A stretch of 48,748 nt of DNA from Lingula anatina. Its lineage: Eukaryota > Brachiopoda > Lingulata > Lingulida > Lingulidae. The translations under genes and the position numbers were made by a program. Position 1 is the stretch's first letter; every line of letters starts with the position of its first letter. The notes below the pieces were generated by a model. It was given only the letters and a program-made list of their open reading frames with translations. It was not told where the DNA came from and made no database searches. Below, piece after piece: positions 23,850 through 35,475 of the stretch. The stretch is taken from positions 1-48,748 of the forward strand of contig NW_019773751.1 in the NCBI RefSeq assembly GCF_001039355.2. Reading direction: 5' to 3'.

Positions 23850-24290
23850 TTTAAGATTAAAAGGGGTTAATCAAAGTCCCTGTATCCATTATATTTAGAT
23901 GAGGAATTTAAGAAAGAGGTATAAGAGAAAAATGGGCCAAACTTCCCTTTTATCTTTATACACATTTGCTCTTTGTAAGAATTCATAGCAAAGAGCAAAC
24001 TATTTACCCATTTCTATGTGATTTGCAAGGGGGAATAAAACACTTGTTATTCAATCCACTACTTTGTTCAGGGACTTTTGCGTTACGGGACTTTTCTTGA
24101 CTGTTATTGATTTTTCCGTTTCCACTGCTACGGCGTTAAATTGCGCAGTTTAACTGTTAGTTGACAAGTCGTTCGTGTTCAATTCAGACGATATTAGGGA
24201 GAGAAGAAAGATTCAAACTTATCTAAGCTGAGGTTGTGTGGCAACAAGGACGATTTCTGGTAAGTTCGTCAAAGATCTTTATCAATTTAT
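23850..24290 (+). repeat. Promoter-like segment, copy 1
   Basis: Matches 24765-24991 plus 25767-26040. Landmarks: TTAAAAGGGG, TTTGCAAGGG..AATAAAACAC, ATTCAATCCACT, a GGGACTTTTC-like stretch, ACTGTTATTGAT, CCACTGCT, ATTGCGCAGTT, and an end at TTTCTG|GTAAGTTCG that looks like a splice donor in both copies. This could be a promoter with a 5' leader exon pointing right; no coding exon follows recognisably. Confidence 0.55.
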
Positions 24291-24764
24291 TTCACTATCA
24301 ACTGAATTAGGAAGAGGCCTTTCAACTAGACTATTTTTGTGTTGCTGGGATATTTTTGCTTGGAAAGTCCCAATTTCCACACATCATAAATTTTTTCTTG
24401 ACTTAAAAAATAGGCTACAATTATTATTATTATGTTGTTCTTTCAACCCTTTCGTAATCTATAGATGAACTACACTTTTTTAATCCATGCCGTCATGCAT
24501 CGACTTTCGGGAACATGTCTGCAACCGCATGGAACATGAAACCCTATAGGCCTAGGCGTTAAGACCGATGTTTTATGTTTTCTGATGTACAGTATAAGTG
24601 CAAACACGAAAACATAAAATGGGGAAAAAATAACTATAAATTTTTACAAACCGGCAAATACAATTCATCTAGGACACTATGTGAGGATAGCGCTTGCGGA
24701 GACATTATATATTTAATGTATTCTATAAATGTCATTATCATAACAAATGTATATTCCTATTTTA

Positions 24765-26040
24765 ACAGCTATAAGGTTAAAAGGGGCTATTGATACTCCC
24801 TGCTAACCATGCTATTCGAGTAACAAAAGTGGGAAAGATGTAGGTGAGAAATACGGTGAAACACATTTTTGTTGGCTGGATCTTTACACGTTTATTGTCT
24901 TCATGTTTTCATTGCGTGTCCTGCTAAAAAACAAAGCATACAAACTTCAGTGTGCTTTGCAAGGGTGAAATAAAACACATCCTATTCAATCTAGCACACG
25001 AACGAAACGTAGTGCCTCGATATGAAATCAGACAACTTTTGTGTTTTTAATCTCCAAATACGAAAAAAAAATCAATTAAGCTAATAAATAGGCTAACGTT
25101 AAGAACGTATTATATCGTTTGTTTTATATTAATTATTATTTAAGATCATAATAATAAACAAGTCGCATTTCGATGTACTCCATGCTATGACCTTTATGTA
25201 AAAATAGCAATTTTTACGAGATTACAAATTGTATCGCATTGTTTGGTTCCATTGCCTCGCTTTCAAAAATTAGAACAGGCGCTCCAAAATCGTAAAACGA
25301 AGTTAAAAATTTTATATTGGCCGAGTTCCCCCACTGTTAAGAATATCCTCGAAGCATTATCTGCAGTTAACCTTCCTACGATTTTCAATGTATTTTGCAA
25401 TATAATTTACAATCCTCCAGATGAAGAATTTTATTAATCAAGAGTGGGGGAGGTGTGAAAATCCCCATTGGGGCCACATATAACACTATAAATACAATGG
25501 GAATCCCCTTAAAATGAAGGTAAAATAAATGTTTTTCTAAGGAATTCAGACGGATTTACTTTTTACAACATAAAATCAATAGAACATTTCTTATATAAAC
25601 TTTCAAAAAGACACCAGAGAGGTAATGAAATAAAATCAACCAGACGGTAAACACCGGCAGGCTTTGTCAATTTCACCAACTTGTTCATTTCATAGAAGTA
25701 GAGAAAATTCTATGTTCATTTCAAACAGCGCACGTTTCGCGCATGCGCAGTCGTTTGAATCCTGTGCTATTCAATCCACTGCTTTGTCCTGAGCCTTCTG
25801 GGTAACGGGACTTTTTTTTACTGTTATTGATCTAGCGGTTTTTCCACTGCTGTGACTATAATTGCGCAGTTATTTAGCAAGCCTTTTGAGTACGGGTTAA
25901 ACGATATTACCCGAGAAGGCGGAAGGTTCCAATTTATCTGAGCAGGGGTTTTGTGACAATTGTTAACGGGGTGAATTTCGGGTAAGTTCGCCAAGGACCT
26001 TTATACAATTACAATATTTTTACCATCAACTGAGTAAGGG
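24765..26040 (+). repeat. Promoter-like segment, copy 2, split by an insertion
   Basis: Same order of landmarks as copy 1, but interrupted at ATTCAATC by 775 bp. The end reads TTTCGG|GTAAGTTCG. The flanking sequence 24291-24764 and everything after 26040 is not shared. Confidence 0.55.
24992..25766. mobile_element. 775-bp insertion flanked by a 10-bp direct repeat
   Basis: CTATTCAATC occurs at 24982-24991 and again at 25767-25776, while copy 1 has the related site (TTATTCAATC) once. This is the pattern of an insertion with target-site duplication. The insert has no clear inverted ends and no protein-like frame apart from a short one at 25243-25437, so it is probably a non-autonomous element. 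Confidence 0.5.
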
Positions 26041-26194
26041 AAAAACAATGGTGGCACGCATGATGTCAAGGTCATTTGTTTTTCTCGGCTTTTGATGAAA
26101 TGAAAGGAAACGTTAGCCATCTGCTTATTATGTAATTCGGAGTTAGCTCCTTCTTATTCCTCACGTTCCTCTCTAGCAACCAGCTGCGTCTGTT

Positions 26195-26520
26195 TAAGTA
26201 CAGTGTGGCTTCAAACTGTATAATATGGCCCTACATCTCTTTCTAGATGTAATAGTACCACTACTCTTCGAAATTAAACCCGGGAGAGGAGCTTTTGTTG
26301 GTAAAATCTGCTTCGCATAATCAATGGCGAATTTAGGGGGTGTCGAGGGGATCCTGATCTTCCTTCGATTTCTGAAAAAAATCCAATAGTGCCCTCTTGA
26401 AATTGGAATTTTGACTAGTTGAATCATAGTTCTAAACCGTACCAAATGGTTCCGTTTGCCCTCTGAGATACCAAATTTTTTCGAGGAAATTCAGCGGGCC
26501 TGAACCCCAGACCAAGGGGG
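26195..26520 (-). mobile_element. Diverged relative of the NLR-intron MITE
   Basis: On the minus strand the block GGTACGGTTTAGAACTATGA..CAAAATTC..TTTTTTTCAGAAATCGAAGG matches 13540-13620. One end (near 26320, GGCGAATTTAGGGGG) resembles the inverted end of the other copy. Confidence 0.5.
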
Positions 26521-27039
26521 GTGGGGTGCAGAGGGCGAGGGTCAGCTTCTCATTCGCAGCCTGGCATTCCGAAGAACTGCACCCCCGTCAAATAATCCTG
26601 GACCCCCTCCCCGATCAGCATCGGTGTGCACATAATACTGCTTATAAAAGACTGTACTCCCCAAAATATCAGGGCTGCTGCAAATTTGCAGCAATGCAAC
26701 AATAGTCAAAAGGATTGTTCCACCCTCAGTTTTATGTGCTTGTAATGTATTTATAGATGTTCGTATCACAAGACTTAATTCCTGTGAATGGTGATTTTCA
26801 TTCCAGACACCATAACAAACGTGAATAATGGTATAGAAAACATAAACTAGAGGTGAAGTTGTCCACATTTATTCACATTTATGACATGTACCACCTCAAG
26901 TTCGATGTTTCACTGCCATTTACACAGAGGTGAAGAAATGCCCTTTAAATTAAAAAGACCACCAAATGTCAAGAAATTTACACACATTAAGCATTAGGGT
27001 GTGCTCGTTGAAGGCCACGTTTGTTAAGCCTTTCTTCTG

Positions 27040-27280
27040 GTCCTCAAATCATTTGTGGGGTATTGTCCCATGTTTTCTTAAAAGCTTGGCGGAATTGGTC
27101 CAACCTATTAGACGTTTGGTGGTCCTCTGGATTGCTAACTTCAATTCATGCCACGTGTGTTCAGAAGGTTTATTATCAGGAGTCAAAGATGGATTCTCCC
27201 GTCTCAAACCATTGTTTTTCCGCAACAAATCACTAACCGGACAAAAATGCAAAAAATGTAAATGTGCTGTCATGATGAAG
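27040..27280 (-). pseudogene. Tc1-like transposase C-terminal fragment, left arm
   Basis: Reads LTPDNKPSEHTWHELKLAIQ, corresponding to the conserved SPDLNPIEHxWxELK region of Tc1 DDE transposases, followed by LLRKHGTIPHK, corresponding to the EWNNIPQ region. The catalytic third acidic residue position is kept as E (PSEH). The upstream catalytic region is not open. Confidence 0.7.
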
Positions 27281-27399
27281 CCTGGATCATTCCTGAAGTC
27301 ACTTCTTGTAGATGGAGAGAGGTATCAGTTGAGAATGTCAGGTTCGGTGACCCAGGACTACCAGAACTTGGTCAACCATCACTAGGAAAAAGTTGATTT

Positions 27400-27870
27400 T
27401 GGCGAAAAATCAAGGTATTTATGCCTTCGATGGTCAAATGAGGGCCCGTAGACATGTTGCAGAATGCTTTTTAGAAGGTGCATACAGGATAATATTGCCT
27501 GAAGTGTCAAGTTATTCCACGTTTGGAGAGCATTCGAAGCCCATGGTTTTAGTACATTGTTCTTTCCGGAACAGAACGTTATTGGAGGGGGGTTTTCACT
27601 GTAATATTCTCAACAAATGTCCCTCCAAAAGTGTCACTTGCAAAAGGTGATTTCATGAATACTGCAGGCGTCATCACGGAAATGCACTTGCACAGTTCTA
27701 GTATCTTGAGTGATTTGTTGCAGAAACTCAGTGTTCTGAGGATTGAACAACCATCCTTAAGCCCTGTTATTAACTCTACTGACCATCTTTCACATGAATT
27801 AGAGTGTGCAATGCAAAGAAGAACCAAACCCCTAATTATCTAGGCCAACCCCCCTCTTTTGGAACAATGG
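27400..27870 (+). pseudogene. Tc1-like transposase fragment, right arm
   Basis: Open stretches at 27393-27650 and 27631-27843 are in different frames. The second reads DLLQKLSVLRIEQPSLSPVI then HLSHELECAMQRR, matching the same Tc1 transposase region as the left arm with many substitutions (the PIEH position reads STDH). Confidence 0.6.
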
Positions 27871-28419
27871 GACAATATCCCAAAAAACCGGACCGTTACC
27901 CTTGTTGAAGGCAGGTCGCGCCGCCTACATAAGGTAATTACAGTACGCGGTAAACACAGAGTGACACGCTAATAGACGAATCATCTTTAAGAAGCACAAT
28001 CTAATGCTTAATGTGTGTACATTTGTTGACATTTGGTGGTCAATTTTTAATTTTTTTTTAATGGACATTTCTTATCCTATGAAAATCACAGTGCAACATC
28101 GGATATGCAGGGGTACCTGTAATAAATGTGAAAATGTGAATGAGTGGTATAAAATATGAATATCTATCTATTTTATATTTGCTGTACCACTAATTATGTT
28201 TGTTATGGTATCTGGAATGAAAATCACTACTTATAACAATTTGCACCAGTAGTATAAGAAAAACCCGGACAGTTCTTAAAAAGGATTGGCCCTGAATGGC
28301 CCTCTAAATATATAGTTTTTTTCCAAAAATAAAGATAATATGTTTTTTTACTTCACTAAAAATGAGATGTTTATATTGGTTAGAATAGTTGTTGTATACA
28401 CAAGTTGTTGAAAGGGAGG

Positions 28420-28953
28420 GGTTTGTTTTAGTTTTTCATTGGATGAACAAAAAAGACCCGCATTTGTACTTATTGATCTAAAAAAGAGAGGTGGCATTGT
28501 TTGCGGTTCAGTTGATGCGGCACATAGTAAACAAACAAGGATCGCTAACAGTCAGGTGAGACTATTGTAATGCACAAAGAGAGCAGTATGCAAGCCAAAT
28601 ACTTAGAGTATTGTGATAGTGTGTGGTTCGCAAACACTTAATAGATTAAAACCTCCCATTTTATTGAAGTAAACTGTATTTGAACGATAGCATTGATTGA
28701 ATGACACTATGAGCCAGGCAGTGTTATAGTAAAGCAGTATTGTTTGCTGGTCAAGCAGCTGTTGTAGTGGTTTATACGCACAGCCGCATTGAATATTATT
28801 TTGATTCATATGAAGCTTTCCCTTTATTTCTAAATGATCACCTTAGTTTGTACAACAAATAAAACAGTATTGCACGTTGTAAGTGTACATAATCTGTTAA
28901 GCACAAGGTGTTTTGGTGACAAAATTCAAAGCATTTTTAACAGTATTTTTATG
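28420..28953 (+). repeat. Left terminal inverted repeat
   Basis: Inverted match to 39229-40030. Landmarks: GTTTTAGT, ATTGGATGAAC, GATCTAAAAAAGAGAGGTGG, GGTCAAGCAGC.., and the inner limit at GCATTTTTAACAGTATTTTT. It holds one copy of the 264-bp block that is doubled in the right TIR. Confidence 0.8.
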
Positions 28954-30036
28954 ATTTAAAACAAAATATTTTTATAGTACGATTAATAGATCATGATAGG
29001 AACATAGCTGAATAATGTAAAATTAAATGTCTAAAGGTGCAGTGGACACACCGTCTTCTAACACTTTACGTTTGCAATAGAAATAGGAGAAGGCGTCCCG
29101 CCTCTGCACGTAAGAATACATTGTGTTATTGAATAACCTGATGCCCCTGTTTATACCACTACCACTCTTTCTGTTTAATAAGACGTCGAAATATTTTGTT
29201 TTATCTATAGTATTGCAAGTCCTATTTACACCCTTGCAGCTGAACTTGGATTTTGTCTCTTCTCCGTAACAGTAGTAAGTCTTACTGCAAAGACCAACGA
29301 TACCGTCACCAATCCACTCGGCTTTGAACAATCCAGGCTTTCTTTTGTCAAAGGCCTCGTGCTCTGGCGTATCAGTGCGAGGAAACCAAAGATGTTTTTC
29401 TTTTTCATACTGCTCACGCATACCAGGTTTTACAACGTCTTCTAAGCTGTCCGCCGAATCCGTGTCCATTTCACAATACTGGAAATCAGATGGATCCACA
29501 AACTTCAGCATGAAATCGTAATAAAACTCTAGCATGCGCAGCTTGGCATACTGATACACCATGACCCCGATTTGAATGGGTAAGTCGTATTTGACGACTT
29601 TTTTGTTTAGTTCGATCTCGTATGTGCTTTCAGCAATTTGATCTAAACGCCGAAACCTGGGGTCGTTGATCTTTCTAGAGGCCTAAGCTTCACCGCAATA
29701 TTGCACATCGCGGTGTTTGTCTTTATTGGTAACCGTTTTACCGTACCCAGAATTACCAATGAGCTTCATGGTATCGGCAACGATGGTCTTTGTTTTGTCT
29801 TTGTCCCCCTCTCTACGAGCATCACTCACGGCATTTCCAAAATACTCGAAGCAGGCTTTAGGTGTGTACTCGACAACCTGATAGATTCGGGAGACACGAA
29901 GACCGTGGGTCAGATACCATTTAAGAAGGGGTGTGGCCAAAACGATTTTTTCTCCAAAGAAACTACAGATCAACGATTTTCTAGGGGTGCGCATGATATT
30001 ATTTTCCTGGGCAAAATTTTCCATGTATGACCCAAT

Positions 30037-31125
30037 GTCGTCTCGGGTAATCGTGGTGTTTTTGAAAATGGGAGGCATTTCGGCAAACATGGCTTTTAGT
30101 TCAGAGGGGACTTCTATATCACACTCAACGAACCCAAACAACTTATCATTTCGAACGGCGTCTAAAATATCGTCGAATTTGAGTTGATATTTGTTCTCAG
30201 TTGGGAGTGTGTATTGTTTTACAAATTCTTTTACTTTAACGTTGTCCCGTTGAAGTCTTTTCCATTCACACTCCCACATTTCAACCAGATTATACCTTTG
30301 TTCTCGAATGTATTCGCTATTTTTGTCTGTTTGGATTCGCAGTGAGGACATAGAAACCTTTTTGGTATCATTCATAACTTTATAGGTGCCATCTTTGTTT
30401 TGATTAAGGTGGCAACGGTGGCCGTGAAAATAACACCCGTGGTATTGATACACAGTCTTCGTTTTTCGACAAAATCCATCGACAGGTAGTCGGGGGAGGT
30501 AGCCTATGCGTTTTTCAGTGCCGTTGAACTGATGTCGGATGTTTACACCATCTGAATGGGCGACCCAGTCTAACCACATCGTGGCCTCTCTCCCACGTGG
30601 ATGGGAATATTCACGTTTATACCCAGACACTTCGTGTCTACGTATGAACGTCCCCGTGGGCATAGGCTGCATCAAGCACCACAAGTAAAGAGCATTAGCA
30701 TCGTAGCCAATGATTTTCTTACAGAGCTTTGGTGCATCTAGAGTGGCTTTTCTGATGAAGGTTTTATCCTTCTCGTGGTGACGATGGAATATAATACTGG
30801 GACCGCCCACGATGGCATTTTTCAGGAGGTAGTGGAGATCGCTGTTTTTGTCATCACAAAGAGTGAAATAAGCGTCTCCTACGTTTTGAAACAGGTACTT
30901 CAATGTCAAACCTGGTACACTAATACCATCTTTAAACATATCTATACCCCTCTCAAGGTAGAAGGCGAACATTTTAGTCACTGCTTCCAACATCGGCTCA
31001 ACGTCTTTGTTGTTATACCAGGTGAGAAAGTCGCGCATTGTTTGCATGTGGTTTTCATGCCAAACGCGTTGACACAATGCATAATCCTCCTCACTTATGT
31101 CATTTTGTTTCAACTGTGAGAAAAA
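30037..31125 (-). repeat. 1089-bp block, copy 1 (left of the gap)
   Basis: Nearly identical to 31529-32616; differences seen are a few substitutions and one extra base (ATACCTTTG here, ATACCTTG there). It ends exactly at the first N, at the same base (GAGAAAAA) where copy 2 joins the rest of the polymerase gene. Confidence 0.9.
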
Positions 31126-31528
31126 NNNNNNNNNNNNNNNNNNNNNNNNNNNNNNNNNNNNNNNNNNNNNNNNNNNNNNNNNNNNNNNNNNNNNNNNNNN
31201 NNNNNNNNNNNNNNNNNNNNNNNNNNNNNNNNNNNNNNNNNNNNNNNNNNNNNNNNNNNNNNNNNNNNNNNNNNNNNNNNNNNNNNNNNNNNNNNNNNNN
31301 NNNNNNNNNNNNNNNNNNNNNNNNNNNNNNNNNNNNNNNNNNNNNNNNNNNNNNNNNNNNNNNNNNNNNNNNNNNNNNNNNNNNNNNNNNNNNNNNNNNN
31401 NNNNNNNNNNNNNNNNNNNNNNNNNNNNNNNNNNNNNNNNNNNNNNNNNNNNNNNNNNNNNNNNNNNNNNNNNNNNNNNNNNNNNNNNNNNNNNNNNNNN
31501 NNNNNNNNNNNNNNNNNNNNNNNNNNNN
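31126..31528. other. Assembly gap (403 N)
   Basis: Run of undetermined bases within the polymerase gene. Both of its edges are exact ends of the duplicated block, which suggests that overlapping contigs were not merged. Confidence 0.98.
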
Positions 31529-32616
31529 GTCGTCTCGGGTAATCGTGGTGTTTTTGAAAATGGGAGGCATTTCGGCAAACATGGCTTTTAGTTCAGAGGG
31601 GACTTCTATATCACACTCAACGAACCCAAACAACTTATCATTTCGAATGGCGTCTAAAATATCGTCGAATTTGAGTTGATATTTGTTCTCAGTTGGGAGT
31701 GTGTATTGTTTTACAAATTCTTTTACTTTAACGTTGTCCCGTTGAAGTCTTTTCCATTCACACTCCCACATTTCAACCAGATTATACCTTGTTCTCGAAT
31801 GTATTCGCTATTTTTGTCTGTTTGGATTCGCAGTGAGGACATAGAAACCTTTTTGGTGTCATTCATAACTTTATAGGTGCCATCTTTGTTTTGATTAAGG
31901 TGGCAACGGTGGCCGTGAAAATAACACCCGTGGTATTGATACACAGTCTTCGTTTTTCGACAAAATCCATCGACAGGTAGTCGGGGGAGGTAGCCTATGC
32001 GTTTTTCAGTGCCGTTGAACTGATGTCGGATGTTTACACCATCTGAATGGGCGACCCAGTCTAACCACATCGTGGCCTCTCTCCCACGTGGATGGGAATA
32101 TTCACGTTTATACCCAGACACTTCATGTCTACGTATGAACGTCCCTGTGGGCATAGGCTGCATCAAGCACCACAAGTAAAGAGCATTAGCATCGTAGCCA
32201 ATGATTTTCTTGCAGAGCTTTGGTGCATCTAGAGTGGCTTTTCTGATGAAGGTTTTATCCTTCTCGTGGTGACGATGGAATATAATACTGGGACCGCCCA
32301 CGATGGCATTTTTCAGGAGGTAGTGGAGATCGCTGTTTTTGTCATCACAAAGAGTGAAATAAGCGTCTCCTACGTTTTGAAACAGGTACTTCAATGTCAA
32401 ACCTGGTACACTAATACCATCTTTAAACATATCTATACCCCTCTCAAGGTAGAAGGCGAACATTTTAGTCACTGCTTCCAACATCGGCTCAACGTCTTTG
32501 TTGTTATACCAGGTGAGAAAGTCGCGCATTGTTTGCATGTGGTTTTCATGCCAAACGCGTTGACACAATGCATAATCCTCCTCACTTATGTCATTTTGTT
32601 TCAACTGTGAGAAAAA
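31529..32616 (-). repeat. 1088-bp block, copy 2 (right of the gap)
   Basis: Second copy of the polymerase palm region. A one-base deletion near 31790 breaks the frame in this copy (reading stops being polymerase-like after YIREQG), whereas copy 1 stays open. It continues directly into the exonuclease part at 32617. Confidence 0.9.
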
Positions 32617-34925
32617 GCTTCGCGTGGAGGGAGAATTGCACACTCAAGTTTGTCTAGGGAGTCTATCCATTCATAAGGAAAGAACCCCTTGGATTCTTGG
32701 CACTCGAATGCCTTTAAAAATTGACTATAACTAAACCCTGGAGCTAAGAAATTTCTAATATCTAAGATTTTCAACCTATCCGACTTGAGCACCATGAAGT
32801 TATTGTTCCGCTTTACAACAAAGCGTATTTTTTCCGAATTTAACAAAAGCGGGAAAAACAACGTCTTTATGGCATTCAAGTCATAGTGTCCACTATTAAA
32901 CCCTAAAACGGGTAACTCCTTTAAATAATTGCTAAATTTACCACTAAGTTTTGATAAATAATGTTTGTTTTTCAACTCGTTTTCATCCTCTCCCTCGTCC
33001 TCGCTGTTTTCATTTTCTGATCTCTTTTCCAAGTCTTTTTCTATTTTTTCATCTAGAGTTTCAAACACCCTAGTAAACTTTTGTCTTTGAATAGTTTCGG
33101 CTGCGCGGCTTATGTCTTGTAACGTATCAATGAACCGTTGCACAGCTAGCAATGGCTCACCATTGGAAATAATGCACTCAGGTTTGGTGTACCCGGGTAC
33201 ATTGCTACACACACTCACACTCAAAAACTGGTGTTCGTTTTCCAAGTGAAGTTTTTTGCTGTGACCAGGCTGCTGATGTTTCGGCAACAGACACTCAATA
33301 TCGAAGGTTGCCCTGTATGGGTAATATCTGTCTTTTTCGGGGACCACGATGCCTTCATCTTCCAACTGTTCAAATATTGTCTGTTGGGGTGTGTAAGCTT
33401 TTCCAGGGAAGCGGTGCTCGACGATAGCTTCACATGTCCGTTCGTGAGCATGTAGGTTACCTTTGTGCTTGAACATTTTGTTGCATTTTGAGCAGCAAAA
33501 AGACTGAGTGTATTTCCCCATGTCACGTATGTACGAAAAGTGATTTTCATACACATTAAGCGACATGGTTTCCTTGTTCGCACTCAGCGATCGACGCACA
33601 AGTTCAGCAAAAGTCGCACCGTCTTCTGTTTCCTGCAGCTCGTATACCGTTATGTTGACTTCGAACAGCTTTTCAACTCGCTCCAGTTGGTTGAGCGACA
33701 CACCCTCAAATCCTTTTATCTTGCACCTGGTCTCAGCTCTGTATTTTTCAAAAAGTTGTTTAGTGGTTTTTTCTAGTTGAAATACAGGCCACCCCCTGTG
33801 CAAGGCTAAGCAGCGGAAAACGCACAAATTGTCTTTATAACAACCATTCTTATCTCCTTGCAGTGCGACCAAACCCTTGTTGTTGGAGATAAAGTTCGGT
33901 AGAAGGCCAGCGCTGCCGATCGGATGACCTACTAGCTTGGTCACGTAGAACGTAACGTTAGTGATCATCTCTACTATCCATCTGGAGTTGGGTCTCTCCT
34001 GCCGGGCGCACTCCAAAATATCCCTGACAGTAATACGCTCGAAAAAGCCGTCTAGATCGTCTTTCTTTTGGATCAAATACGGTTCTTCAAGGAAACAGTG
34101 ATTGTTGCTGCTGGGGTGATAATACCGTATTTCCCGTGTCTCGTTGTTTCTTAAAAAAAATCCGTAAGACACATTCAGCTTAAAGACAGTCTTTTGGTCT
34201 TTAAACACGGCAGCTAACCGTTCTCGAAGATCGTCAGGGTGAATCGAAGTCAACCGAAAGTTGTACCAGTCTTGTAATTTGTTTCCCCTAGAGAATCGAG
34301 TGCGGATGCTACTCCAATGTTGCATGTAGGCGTCGCGTACAAGAGGTTCAGTATCAGGAGGAAGAAGATCTTCAGGCATGCTGACTGGATCAGGGGAAAG
34401 GATAGCCCCAGCGCCATACCCCACTTGAATTTTCTTACTAACGATGTGGGGTTGAGAACCTGCTTTCCTTTTGTTCGAGAGCCCCGGTTGCGGATGAGCT
34501 TCAGCCTGGTGGTTTAGACGGTCCTGTGGGGTGGCAAATACTTCGGCACACTCGGGGCATCTTAAGGTCGGTTGTTCTAGTCTGGTCGAGTGTAAGCGCA
34601 TGTGACGAAGCATGTTACCTCTGAGTTTAAATCCTTTTCCACAAGTTGGGCATTTAATGGCATTTTCTGTGCTGTGGGTGATGCGATGCTGTTTAAGGTG
34701 ATCGAGGCGACTAAATTTCACCCCGCAGACATCACATTCGTGGTTTTTAACACCATGATCAACACCTTTATGGCGGATCAGATGTTTCCTCAGGAGAAAC
34801 GTTTTCTGGCAAATGTTGCACGTGTGGACCATGGTTGCTGCAATGAATATGTAACTTGTTACACTCCAGATATAAAACTGTGCACTCGAAAAAGATTGGC
34901 TAATACATAAGCAAACGGTTTATAT

Positions 34926-35350
34926 GTTGCAACTAGCAATTCTATTGGTTGATTATGTCATCATATCTAAAAATAGATTTACGTGTGAGGCATTTAATTG
35001 GTTGAAATAATACAATACGGCCACATGATTGGTTGATTATGACATCATATCTTAAAATAGATTTACATGTGAGGCATTTGATTGGTTGAAATTATACAAT
35101 ACTGCAATATGATTGGTTGATTATGACATCATATCTAAAAGTAGATTTATTTGTGAGGCATTTGATTGGCTAAAATAATACAATACTGCAATTTGATTGG
35201 TTGATTATGACATCATATCTTAAAATAGCTTACATGCGAGACATTGATTGGTTGAAATAATACGATACTGCAATTTGATTGGTTGATTTTTACATCATAT
35301 CTAAAATAGATTTACGTGTGGGACATTATTTGGTTGAAAAAGATCAAACT
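34926..35350. promoter_or_regulatory. 84-bp tandem array with CCAAT boxes between divergent genes
   Basis: Five units start with ATTGGTTGAT at 34944, 35028, 35112, 35196 and 35278 (period 84, last 82). Each holds two inverted CCAAT boxes (ATTGG) and most hold ATTATGACATCATATC, a CRE/ATF-like core (TGACATCA). The array fills the space between the polymerase start (34832, leftward) and the BIR start (35476, rightward), so it is placed to act as a shared promoter. More ATTGG boxes continue to about 35400. Confidence 0.65.
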
Positions 35351-35475
35351 ACAACTTCATTGGTTTCATTAAATACATGTGTCCTTGTTTCTGATTGGCT
35401 ACTGAAAATATTGCTTTTAATAAAGTATCGTTCACCACAGTAATTTTGTCATAGGTCACTATTTCTTCGGAAACA

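Larger units (their letters stand above)
26600..28260. mobile_element. Palindromic pair of Tc1/mariner-type 3' halves
   Basis: Left arm (about 26780-27380, minus) and right arm (about 27400-28225, plus) are diverged inverted copies. GTGATTTTCATTCCAGA..CCATAACAAAC at 26791 pairs with its complement at 28196-28222, and ACACATTAAGCATTAG at 26981 pairs with its complement at about 28001-28016. Each arm holds a broken transposase C-terminal part facing outward. The 5' halves are missing, so the pair cannot be an intact element. Confidence 0.7.
29023..34832 (-). pseudogene. DNA polymerase B with N-terminal zinc fingers (Polinton-type), broken
   Basis: Starts at ACCATGG (34832). N-terminal part: four C2H2 zinc fingers (residues about 1-115, for example CNICQKTF, CDVCGVKF, CPTCGKGF, CPECAEVF), then an OTU-like Cys motif DNLCVFRCLA near residue 334 and a matching NHFSYI His motif near 430, another zinc finger (CSKCNKMF), and the 3'-5' exonuclease motifs FDIEC (about 511) and FNSGHYDLN (about 647). 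Further down come polymerase motif A GYDANALY (30690-30715, repeated at 32180-32205), motif B NSGYGKT (about 29750) and motif C DTDS (about 29455). Breaks: a gap of unknown bases inside a duplicated block (30037-32616), a one-base deletion in one copy of that block, and an in-frame TAG at 29683-29685, after which the frame remains open to 29023. Replication of the element is the family role. The gap and duplicate may be assembly faults; the TAG may be real. Confidence 0.82.

Noticed and set aside
29701-34910. Long plus-strand open frames opposite the polymerase
   Set aside because: They are antisense shadows of the polymerase gene and include runs through the N gap.
34926-35350. CRISPR-like spaced repeat
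   Set aside because: The units are whole 84-bp tandem copies without unique spacers, in animal DNA.
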